Assembly: GCA_902478725.1 (NCBI GenBank)
Contig: CABSMD010000004.1
Coordinates: 1 to 39,964 of the forward strand
Length of the DNA: 39,964 nucleotides
Direction: 5' to 3'
Source: an uncultured Clostridia bacterium
Lineage (GTDB): Bacteria; Bacillota; Clostridia; HGM11514
The translations under genes and the position numbers were made by a program. The notes beneath the pieces were generated by a model. That model made no database searches, was not told the origin of the DNA, and saw only the letters and a list, made by a program, of their open reading frames with translations. Shown one piece after another: positions 30,401-37,529 of this stretch (position 1 is its first letter; each line of letters begins with the position of its first letter).

Positions 30401-33400
30401 GTCACGGCGAACTCCTCAAACAGGTGGAGCTCACAGTTGTTGATCCGGTTGCCGGTGCCGCCGGAAATGCCGATCCCGTTTTTGCGCCCGGTGGTCAGCT
30501 CCAGCCCCTGGATGGTCACGTACGAGGTATTTTCCGTGCGGATCAGGTCAAAGTCCGCCTTAGTCATCTGGATTGTGGGCGCGTTCCCGCCCGTCTCCAT
30601 CGGATAGAGGTACATCTTGCCCGCCGCGCGGTCGATATACCACTCGCCCGGCTCATCCAGCTCCTCATAGACGTTCATCATATAAAACGGCCGTCCCGCC
30701 GTACCGATCTCCACGCCGTATCGGGCGGGCTTATCGGAGGTAAACTGTTTCTTCGCGTTGTTGAAGCTTGCCACATAGCGCGCCTCGCCGTACCAGTCGT
30801 GCTTCCAGTAGCCAAAGGCGATGATGTCGGAGAGGTTGTGCGTCCAGGTGGTCGGAACGCTTTCGGTATACTGCACCGTAAAGGGTTTCGGCGGCGTGCC
30901 CGCAGGGTCATACCGCTCGCTCGAGCCGGGGTCGGTGCCTTCATAGCCCGCCACACCGGGATTGCAGTACATCTTCGGCCAGTCGGCCGACAGGGTACTG
31001 TTCGGCCAACGGGAAACGTGCATCGGTTCACCGTTAAAGAGGAACAGCGGCATTACCACGTTGTCGGACACGATATCGATTCCCGGAAAATCCGCGAGCC
31101 CGATGGCGGACAAATCCGCTGCCATCACCTTGCCGCGCGCCTCAGACACCCGCAGCTTATCGCGCATTTCGCCCGATACGGGGCTGAATTTACTGTAGTC
31201 GATGTCTACGCCGCCCGAGAGGACGACCTTCTCGTTCCCATAATTGCGGTACACGATTCTGCCGTTTTCGGTGCCCGAATCCTCCTCGGTCAGGGTAAAC
31301 GCCTCGTTCATCGGGTAGGTTCCGCCGCGCAGATAGACGGTCACGCCGCCGTCGGGCAGAATGCCCGCCGCCTTGTATTCGCGGATGGTGTCGCGCGCCT
31401 TATTGAGGCTCGCAAACGGCGCGCCCTCGCTGCCGTCGTTGCTGTCGCTGCCGGTGCGGGACACATACAGCGCGTCCGGCACCCTGCCGCCGACCAGAGC
31501 CGGCGCGCTCAAAACCGCCGCGCCCGCCAGGCCGAACGCATCGACCGGGGTTACTTCAAATTTAATGTATTTTCCCGCCAGATCGTCAGAGAGCAGAATC
31601 TGCCGTGCCGTCTGCCCGTCGATGGCGGTAAATTCACCGTCTGCGATATCGCTTACCAGCCAGCGGTAGGTGGATTTCCCCTCGCTGTCGCCGTCGGGGT
31701 CGGTAAAGGTATACCCGCCCGTGACCACGGAGCCGGAGAACAGCTTGCCGGACAGGCTCACCTCCGACGCCTCGGGTTCTAAGTTGCTCGAGGTCACAAG
31801 CACCGGCGCGCTCTTGACCGCGCTGCCTGCCGCCGGACGGTCGGTGCTAACCGGCGTTACCTCAAAGATGAGGTACTTGCCCTCATAGCTTGCGTCCACA
31901 TCGATGGACTTTGCGGTTTTGCCCTCTAATTTTTGCGGGCTTTCACCGTTTTCAGAAGCCGCCAGATACCACTGGTAGAGGTGTTCCCCCTCCGGCGATT
32001 GATTGATGTCCTGATAGGTAAACACACCCTCCACCGTGCGGCCGACCACCGCGCCGGAGCCTAAGCGGACGTCCGCCGCCACCGGTGCGGCAGGCCCTGC
32101 CGCAGCCTCGCTCTGCACGGCCTCGCCCACCTCGGGCGCGACGCTGGTTTTCGGTGTGACCTCAAATTTCAAATACTGGTTTTCGTCCGCCTCGGACAGC
32201 GTGTAGGACGCCTCCGTCCCGACCACCGCCCAGTCCGCCGCGTCAGCCGAAGCCGCGCGCAGCCAGCGGAAGGTGGATCCGGTCTGCGGATCGTTGTTGG
32301 CGTCAAAATAGTCGTATTTCCCCAAAATGGTCTCGCCGGTCGCCATCTTCGGCGCGTCAATGCGGACATTGCTTGCCACCGGCGCGGACGGGCCGGCCAA
32401 AAAGTGATAGTCATAGGTAAGATTGCTGACCGAAAAACCATAGATATCCTGAATCAGGCCGATGGAAAGGGTGCAGTCCCCGCCGTCCGGAAAAGCGGTT
32501 TCAGGCTTGATGACCGCTTTTTTCGGATACGCCTCGATCACGAGGGGGATCTCCTTCCCGCCGCTTCGCAGGGAGAAAACCGAGCTGTTGAGGCGGTCGG
32601 CGCTGACGCAGTTGCTGAACTCGACCGTGATCGACTCCGGCACGACGCCGTTGTAGCCGTCGGGAATCGAGGTGTTGGTGATCTTTAATTTGTCCTCTTC
32701 CCTGACCTCAAAGACCTCGAAATTATCATAATAGTAGTTGGCCTTGACGTTCGGGGCGTGCGCGACGCGGATTTTTCCGTTGATCAGCGTTTTTCCGGTG
32801 CCGAGGTCTGCCTCGGTAAACACCTTTTTGCTGCAGACGACCTGCGTCCATTTGTCGGTATACAGCCGTGCGCTGGTGTTCAGATTCTTCTGGTTCACCT
32901 GGTCCCACATGCCCATGGTGTTGTTGATGTAATTCGGGGCGAGCTTGGCCCAAAACGACATGACATACTCCTTGCCCGGCTCCAAATCCACCTCTTTCCA
33001 GTGGGACTGGTAGCTCTGGGTGGGGTCGACCACCTTGCCCGCGTAATAGCCCGCGAACACCTCGCCGGGTATGGTGGTGAGCTCGGCCTGCGGATACTTT
33101 TTGATCCAGCCGGAGCTGTCACCCTTTTCAAAACCGGCGTTGGGTTCGAGCAGATTGGGAAACTGGCGCGGGATGGTGAACTGGAAGGTCTTCTCCTCCG
33201 ACGCGCCGGAGAGCGCAACCTTAACGGTAAAGGTCACCTCCCGGTCAGCATCGGTGGGACGCGCGACCAGCACGCCGTCGTTTTTGAGCAGCGACTGGTC
33301 GGACGACGTCCCCGTGATGACCGTACCATATTTGGGTTCCCGCAGCGGAAGATTGCACAGCAAAACGCCGTCGGCAATCCCCAGCTCGTCCATCTCCTGT

Positions 33401-34503
33401 TTTACGATTGTAGCTGGATCGCCCTGTATCTCAAGTGTTGTAAACGTAGAAGTAAAACCGCCCTTTAACGCCTCGCCGGACGTATCCGTCACGCCGTCGA
33501 GTGTCAGGGTATAGGTGGTATTGGGCTGGAGCAGGTCGCTCGGCTCTAAAACCACCGACTGCCCGACTGCCGACACAGCGGCCGGGACGGCCTGTCCGCC
33601 CGCCGTCAGCTTCACCGTGTCGGCGGTGACGGATGCGGGCGCAACCGCGGCGTTACATTCCACGCGCACCTGCGGGTTGAGCCGTACGCCGGTCTCCTTG
33701 TCCGCCGGGGTGACGCGGGTCACCAAAAAGTCGCTCATTCTATAGGCCATGATATCGTCAAGGCAGATGTAAGCACCGTTTTCCTTGCCGTTGAATTCAA
33801 AAATCAGGTTGTTGATGCCCTTGGAATAATCCATTTTCAGGGCGGTGTCCCCCCATATGCCCGCGTCCTGCGCATAGGACACGTCGGCGGTCAGGAGTTC
33901 AAAATCAGCCGCGGTGGATTCCTTCCAATACACATCATAGGTCGGGGTGGAGGCGCCGTGGAATTTGGTTTCCACCTTGATGTCGTACCACACGCCCGGG
34001 GTGTATTTTACTGCAACGCCGTCCTTTTGCACCTCTTGCAGGACATTGTTGTTCTGCACGTTAAAAGTACCGTCCCCCATCACCTTCAAAAAGGTGGTGG
34101 CGGATTTATAGTTGCCGTTTTGCGCCGTGGGGCGGAGGCGGCAGGTCATGGCGCCCATGTTCCCCTCCGGGCCGGCGTTGAAGCTGAATACGGTGGTAAA
34201 ATCCTCCGTTGCGGTAAAATTCGCCGGCGTCACCCGAATCCAGTTGGAAACCGGGGAATTCAAACGCGCGTATTTGGACCGGCCGGCCGCGTCGTTTTTG
34301 ATATCGGCCGTGCGCCCGTTTGCATTGTCGCCCTCGTGCGAGAACGCTCCTGAAAAAGTAATATTGTCCTTCACAGCATAGGACTCAAAGTCTTCGCCCG
34401 TCAGCGGCACGACCGCCGCGCTTGCCGGCAATACAACCAATACCAGTACCGTCAGCATCGTCATCGCCAGCAGCAGTGACAGAACCCTTCCCTTTCTCAC
34501 CAT
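27460..34503 (-). CDS. Giant SLH-anchored, multi-domain beta-helix protein (GH141-like)
   Basis: A 2347-residue secreted protein. In order: signal peptide (1-30, ending ASA); a beta-sandwich, laminin-G-like region (35-250); an SbsA-type Ig domain (256-355); an atrophied Ig domain (356-449); a carbohydrate-binding module (NLLEPNAGFEKGD, 450-604); a second Ig-like domain (605-700); three related Ig-type repeats (702-1008, each with YRWL, GKYIKFEVTP); a right-handed parallel beta-helix with the GH141-type start ALYVSRTGSDSNDGSEG (1009-1700); a fourth repeat (1713-1800); a FIVAR-like helical module (1806-1880); a cadherin-like beta domain (2055-2140); and three S-layer-homology domains (about 2170-2345: FTDTVGHWAEND, FRPDDLITREE, FSPREYATRA). 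Fits an outer-surface enzyme on plant or mucin glycans; its specificity is inferred. GGGGGAG precedes the ATG. Confidence 0.85.
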   Translation of the reverse strand: MVRKGRVLSLLLAMTMLTVLVLVVLPASAAVVPLTGEDFESYAVKDNITFSGAFSHEGDNANGRTADIKNDAAGRSKYARLNSPVSNWIRVTPANFTATEDFTTVFSFNAGPEGNMGAMTCRLRPTAQNGNYKSATTFLKVMGDGTFNVQNNNVLQEVQKDGVAVKYTPGVWYDIKVETKFHGASTPTYDVYWKESTAADFELLTADVSYAQDAGIWGDTALKMDYSKGINNLIFEFNGKENGAYICLDDIMAYRMSDFLVTRVTPADKETGVRLNPQVRVECNAAVAPASVTADTVKLTAGGQAVPAAVSAVGQSVVLEPSDLLQPNTTYTLTLDGVTDTSGEALKGGFTSTFTTLEIQGDPATIVKQEMDELGIADGVLLCNLPLREPKYGTVITGTSSDQSLLKNDGVLVARPTDADREVTFTVKVALSGASEEKTFQFTIPRQFPNLLEPNAGFEKGDSSGWIKKYPQAELTTIPGEVFAGYYAGKVVDPTQSYQSHWKEVDLEPGKEYVMSFWAKLAPNYINNTMGMWDQVNQKNLNTSARLYTDKWTQVVCSKKVFTEADLGTGKTLINGKIRVAHAPNVKANYYYDNFEVFEVREEDKLKITNTSIPDGYNGVVPESITVEFSNCVSADRLNSSVFSLRSGGKEIPLVIEAYPKKAVIKPETAFPDGGDCTLSIGLIQDIYGFSVSNLTYDYHFLAGPSAPVASNVRIDAPKMATGETILGKYDYFDANNDPQTGSTFRWLRAASADAADWAVVGTEASYTLSEADENQYLKFEVTPKTSVAPEVGEAVQSEAAAGPAAPVAADVRLGSGAVVGRTVEGVFTYQDINQSPEGEHLYQWYLAASENGESPQKLEGKTAKSIDVDASYEGKYLIFEVTPVSTDRPAAGSAVKSAPVLVTSSNLEPEASEVSLSGKLFSGSVVTGGYTFTDPDGDSEGKSTYRWLVSDIADGEFTAIDGQTARQILLSDDLAGKYIKFEVTPVDAFGLAGAAVLSAPALVGGRVPDALYVSRTGSDSNDGSEGAPFASLNKARDTIREYKAAGILPDGGVTVYLRGGTYPMNEAFTLTEEDSGTENGRIVYRNYGNEKVVLSGGVDIDYSKFSPVSGEMRDKLRVSEARGKVMAADLSAIGLADFPGIDIVSDNVVMPLFLFNGEPMHVSRWPNSTLSADWPKMYCNPGVAGYEGTDPGSSERYDPAGTPPKPFTVQYTESVPTTWTHNLSDIIAFGYWKHDWYGEARYVASFNNAKKQFTSDKPARYGVEIGTAGRPFYMMNVYEELDEPGEWYIDRAAGKMYLYPMETGGNAPTIQMTKADFDLIRTENTSYVTIQGLELTTGRKNGIGISGGTGNRINNCELHLFEEFAVTITGADNGIANSHIHHTGTGGVRIDGGDKDSLTHGGNFAENNEIHDFTMLKKSYSPGVHLYGVGNIARHNEFYNCAHAAVLFAGSEHIIEFNEFHNCVLDATDMGAIYSGRNMSSLGTEIRYNYFHDLGDNMIGGSLGVQSVFIDDCQSGTLIHHNVFGKGSGANYAVKTHAGQENYITDNLFLNTSLIYLMADWDDDSWQRCLSGDPELWRNQDWDNQIYNTLITVNTNPLYLEKWPWLRTAAIMGQNAFRSNTLEDNIFAFIEVKRDSQWAREYGRGHAIKGLDNNTTYQGNTDENKANFADYAGGNFTIKPDSAMAKAQPEVASIPFSEIGRREYVNQPPQAKDISIIGDVVVGGTLTGIYTYADAERDLEGNTTFRWLASDTENGTYTAIPNQTGNTFVFTADYSGKFIKFEVTPATADGQAGTAYTSPALRAIADKGSLLVLLDRVKAEKAVATAGTGLGQYPQSAIDAVGLAIDAAQAVYENPESVLADYIDAADQLSAAYSGFKEQQVTKYTLSGGSGTIAVPAGLLELTLELGNVTGPVVLTVPEGRLPVTTATAAINGRAVTLTIADGTLLPAKEMALLTPLAEPTAEIFGDVYASFVVGSGSYNQPIRILIENAIGKAPLYIENGAAERITAQLAADNAAALGDNPYGFLNAGTDLVIWTAKGGEFAAAELAAPSDDATLAEIMVDGKRLSGFKPDKTSYSYTLPAGAKDVPTVTATATNPKAVVQVHLPNSLPGTVEIVVTAQDGTTKMTYTVKLNVKKETENIQPPITNNSGNTGYTGGTTGSTLLGGGQSKRFTDTVGHWAENDIKTLAEKGIVSGVTGTTFEPERAVTRAEFAMLITKALNITTVTGSGNWKDIPADAWYASAVNAAANVGLILGYDGWFRPDDLITREEIAVIIAKAYSYLGKTAGSGAAQKFTDQYDISDWAYPYVDAATSAGLVYGVTDDTFSPREYATRAQAAALIRRLLDQ

Positions 34504-34567
34504 TTACATCTCCCCCTTTGCCGCCTCGTGCGGCAGTATAGGATAAATATAACACATATCGTTCAAA

Positions 34568-34668
34568 ATTGCTATTGCAATAATTCGCATAAAATTTGCA
34601 GAAAGTTGCATATTTCAAAAAACAAATTGGAAATTTCGCTTGCATAGCAATGTAGTTTTTGATAAAAT
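34568..34668. promoter_or_regulatory. Divergent control region of the giant protein and AraC operon
   Basis: A plus-strand promoter: TTGCAT (34640-34645), 17 bp, TAAAAT (34663-34668). Repeated TTGC/GCAA motifs: palindrome ATTGC-N4-GCAAT (34568-34581), TTGCA at 34596-34600 and 34606-34610 (one helical turn apart), and TTGC-N3-GCAA at 34640-34650 over the -35. These are candidate AraC-type sites. The giant gene has TATA-rich -10-like sequences near 34545 but no clear -35. Confidence 0.5.
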
Positions 34669-34736
34669 GAACAAAAGACAAGGAGGAGGCTTAGCCTGTT
34701 GGACAACAGGCGGCCTTTTGCAAAGGAGTGATCCGC

Positions 34737-35591
34737 TTGGATGAGAATCAGCCGATTTTTTGGAATTGTCCAACTCCCTACGCCATCACCCACCGGGTCG
34801 GGGAGCAGATAAACTATGCCATTCCGCATATCCACGACCAGGTGGAGCTGCTGTATAACATCCGGGGCGGGGACACCTTTTACATCAATGACACGCTGTA
34901 TACCATGGAGCCCCACGACCTGTTTATCGTCCCGCCGATGCAGATGCATAAGGTCAACTACGCTACGGACGGATCGTATGAACGCTACGTCATCAACCTC
35001 TACCCGCAGCTGTTCGACGTGCTCGAGCAGATCCCGCGCCTGAAGCTGGACGTGCGCAAGCAGTTTGAGGAGGCCGGCGGGCCGTATCCCTATAAGGTAA
35101 ACCTCAGCCCGCAGCAGCAGGAGGAATTCATTGGTTACTGCGACCGTTATATCAGCACACAGGGCCGCAATTGGAGCATCCTGCGCCTTTCGGTGCTGCT
35201 GGAGCTGATCGCGTTTGTTTCGGTCGTGTTTTCCGAGGCCGGGCAGGTCGAGGCGGTGAAGCTCAAGCCCTCGAGCTGGCCGGACCGGGTGCTTTACTAC
35301 ATTGAGCAGAATTTCAGCCGGCCGTTGACGGTAAGCGATATTGCCGACGCGCTGTTTATTAACGAAAAGCACCTGTGCCGCCTGTTCAAGCAGGCCACCG
35401 GCACGACGGTCAACCGTTATATCATCCAGCGGCGGGTGGTAGAGGCAAAAAAGCTGCTCTATGAGGGCAAGAGCGTCAAGGAGGTTTACCAGGCGTCGGG
35501 CTTTAACGACTACAGCAATTTTATCCGCACCTTTAAAAAGCTGGTGGGCGTACCCCCCGGCAAGTTTCATAAGGAAGGAATCTGGAGATGA
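34737..35591 (+). CDS. AraC family transcriptional regulator
   Basis: A 284-residue regulator. N-terminal cupin sensor (INYAIPHIHDQVELLYNIRG, TMEPHDLFIVPPMQMHKV) and C-terminal double helix-turn-helix (LTVSDIADALFINEKHLC, RLFKQATGTTVNRY, VYQASGFNDYSNFIRTFKK). It is divergent from the giant GH141-like protein, so it probably senses a sugar or breakdown product and controls that gene. The TTG at 34737 has AAAGGAG 8 bases upstream; the GTG at 34728 overlaps the ribosome site, so it is less likely. First gene of a three-gene operon. Confidence 0.9.
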   Translation: MDENQPIFWNCPTPYAITHRVGEQINYAIPHIHDQVELLYNIRGGDTFYINDTLYTMEPHDLFIVPPMQMHKVNYATDGSYERYVINLYPQLFDVLEQIPRLKLDVRKQFEEAGGPYPYKVNLSPQQQEEFIGYCDRYISTQGRNWSILRLSVLLELIAFVSVVFSEAGQVEAVKLKPSSWPDRVLYYIEQNFSRPLTVSDIADALFINEKHLCRLFKQATGTTVNRYIIQRRVVEAKKLLYEGKSVKEVYQASGFNDYSNFIRTFKKLVGVPPGKFHKEGIWR

Positions 35592-35629
35592 CCGGCCGTT
35601 ACGGCTGGTGACAAGAGGAGGATGGTGCA

Positions 35630-36082
35630 ATGGTAGTACAAAAGGAAGGGTTCACAGTGGTCGGCCTGCGGCGGGTCACGCCGCACGGGGGCGGCACCTG
35701 GGGACTGGTGGACGGGGTCAACCAAACGCTGGAGGCGCTGTGCGGGCATGGCTGTGACCTGGGGCTTTGCTTCGGGTTCGGCGCGGACGGCAGCAACGAC
35801 TATATGTGTGGCGTGGAGTGGAATGGGGCGGACAGCGCCCGGCTTTGTTCCGAAACATCACTGGACTGCTATACCTTTCCGCCCGCCGGGTGGATGGAGG
35901 TTGCGGTGCGGGGTAAAATTTCAGAACACGCACTCGACAAGGGCTGGGCGCGCGCGAACGGGATGCTGCTTGCAAGCGGCTACAAAAAGGCGGCGCTGCC
36001 GACGGTGGAAAAGTATATCTCCTGGGATAACGACGCGGATTCCTGCCATGTGGAAATCTGGATTCCGGTGGAAAAACGCTGA
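35630..36082 (+). CDS. GyrI-like effector-binding domain protein
   Basis: A 150-residue stand-alone effector-binding domain of the AraC/GyrI type (FTVVGLRRVTPHGGG; CYTFPPAGWMEVAVRGKI; VEKYISWDNDADSCHVEIWIPVEK). Such proteins bind drugs or other aromatic small molecules, or mask regulators and gyrase. ATG has AGAGGAGG upstream. It lies 38 bases after the AraC gene and 15 bases before the acetyltransferase, in one operon. Its ligand is unknown. Confidence 0.75.
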   Translation: MVVQKEGFTVVGLRRVTPHGGGTWGLVDGVNQTLEALCGHGCDLGLCFGFGADGSNDYMCGVEWNGADSARLCSETSLDCYTFPPAGWMEVAVRGKISEHALDKGWARANGMLLASGYKKAALPTVEKYISWDNDADSCHVEIWIPVEKR

Positions 36083-36097
36083 CGGGGGGAGATAGGG

Positions 36098-36637
36098 ATG
36101 GAACCGGTAACCTGCCGCCCGCTGGAGGCGGGCGAGATTACGCGCGGGCTGTTCGGACGGTTTGAGCGCCGCCAGACGGTGACAAACTGCTGGCGGAAAG
36201 AGGACGGCCGCTGGGTCATCCGCAATCATCCGTTTATCGACCAGTGGAGTGAAACGGATTACGCCGAGCTTATCGTATGCCTGCGTCACACCTTACAGAC
36301 CGGCGGGGCGGGGTTCGGCACGTTTTTGGGCGGCGTGCTCAAGGGTTTTGCCTCGGTGGAGGGGGAGCCGCTCGGCGAAAAGCAGAATTATTTAGACCTG
36401 TCAAGCCTGCATGTGTCAGAGGACATGCGGGGAAAGGGGCTCGGCCGTACCCTTTTTAACAGGGCGGCCAGCTGGGCAAAGGGGCGCGGGGCGGAAAAGC
36501 TCTATATCTCTTCGCACTCGGCGGTGGAGACACAGGCGTTTTATAAGGCCATGGGCTGCGTGGAGGCGGAGGAATACCATCCGGAACACGTCAGGCAGGA
36601 GCCGTTCGATTGCCAGTTGGAATATGTACTGACATAA
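36098..36637 (+). CDS. GNAT family N-acetyltransferase
   Basis: A 179-residue acetyltransferase using acetyl-CoA. The acetyl-CoA-binding motif A is clear (LSSLHVSEDMRGKGLGRTLF), with the following helix (AASWAKGRGAEKLYISSHS) and motif B (ETQAFYKAMGCVEAEEY). The N-terminal half is more divergent. It is the last gene of the AraC operon and ends before a bidirectional terminator. Substrate unknown. Confidence 0.88.
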   Translation: MEPVTCRPLEAGEITRGLFGRFERRQTVTNCWRKEDGRWVIRNHPFIDQWSETDYAELIVCLRHTLQTGGAGFGTFLGGVLKGFASVEGEPLGEKQNYLDLSSLHVSEDMRGKGLGRTLFNRAASWAKGRGAEKLYISSHSAVETQAFYKAMGCVEAEEYHPEHVRQEPFDCQLEYVLT

Positions 36638-36656
36638 ATCGTGTACCAGCAATTTT

Positions 36657-36693
36657 AATAAGCCCTGCGGCTGTTTAAGCCGCAGGGCTTATT
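36657..36693. terminator. Bidirectional terminator between the GNAT and amidohydrolase genes
   Basis: 16-bp stem (36657-36672 with 36678-36693) with a 5-base loop. Confidence 0.9.
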
Positions 36694-36714
36694 TCCTGTC
36701 CTTTATGGTGTCCC

Positions 36715-37506
36715 TCAATCCGGCCGGATAAACCGCATCAGGTTGCCGCTCAGAATCTTTTCCTTGTCTTCGTCCGTTGCCGACAGGCTATGTACCGCGC
36801 CGATCGCCTCACAAATCCGTTCGGCGTTGTTGTATGGAAAGTCCAGCCCGAAAATGCATTGCTCCGCGCCGACCTGCCAGAGCAGCTCCTCCACGCGCCC
36901 GCGCCCGAGGTACCAAAACCGGTTCATGGCAGGGTCAAACACGCTGGTCAGCCCGGCGAACACGCGCCCGCCGCGGTTGTTGACCATCACCGCGACCGCT
37001 TCTTTAAAAAACGAATACCCGCCCACATGCTCCATCGAAAACCGCAGCTTGGGAAAATGGTACGCCACCTCGTCGTGCAGCAGGACATTATAATCGCTGA
37101 TCCTGTGCCAATGCACGCCGGAATGGAAGGAGACGGGTAGCCCCTCTTCCTCCGCCGCGCGGTAAACCGCAAACGCCTTCTCCCCGTCCAGCCGGAATTT
37201 TTGGAAGGCGGGGTGCAGCTTGATGCCGTTTAGTCCCAGTGCGCTGATCTCGCGCACCTGCCCGTCCTGGTCGTCCCGTTCAAAATCCACCACGCCGAAG
37301 CCGTACAGGCTGTCGTCATGTGCGATCTGTGCGGCAAGCCAGCAATTGGGGTTGCCCGCGCCGCAATCAAACAGCGAATAAAACGGTGCGAACGCCACCG
37401 CCCGTTCGATCCCGCAGGTATCCATCACCCGCTTGAGACAGTCGATGGTGCCGTCCTCGCGCACCTCTTTTTGAAATACATGGGCATGGTTCGCGTAAAT
37501 CTTCAA
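36715..37506 (-). CDS. Amidohydrolase-family (TIM-barrel) metal-dependent hydrolase
   Basis: A 263-residue TIM-barrel enzyme. Metal-site motifs seen: the N-terminal NHAHVF (His-x-His), GIKLHPAFQKF, SFHSGVHWH, FSMEHVGGYSFF and FGLDFPYNN, whose Asp is the expected metal ligand. This fits the amidohydrolase-2 group, which includes decarboxylases and hydrolases of ring or carboxyl compounds. The start is a TTG at 37506 with AAGGAGG upstream at 8 bases. It follows nadE by 23 bases, so it is probably co-transcribed. Substrate unknown. Confidence 0.78.
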   Translation of the reverse strand: MKIYANHAHVFQKEVREDGTIDCLKRVMDTCGIERAVAFAPFYSLFDCGAGNPNCWLAAQIAHDDSLYGFGVVDFERDDQDGQVREISALGLNGIKLHPAFQKFRLDGEKAFAVYRAAEEEGLPVSFHSGVHWHRISDYNVLLHDEVAYHFPKLRFSMEHVGGYSFFKEAVAVMVNNRGGRVFAGLTSVFDPAMNRFWYLGRGRVEELLWQVGAEQCIFGLDFPYNNAERICEAIGAVHSLSATDEDKEKILSGNLMRFIRPD

Positions 37507-37529
37507 ACCTGCCGCCTCCTTCCTTCTGC

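Noticed and set aside
29563..31782. 739-codon plus-strand open frame
   Set aside because: It lies entirely antisense to the giant protein, whose domains are clear; GC-rich codons leave the opposite frame open.
34572..35630. 352-codon minus-strand open frame
   Set aside because: Antisense to the AraC gene with its clear helix-turn-helix motifs.
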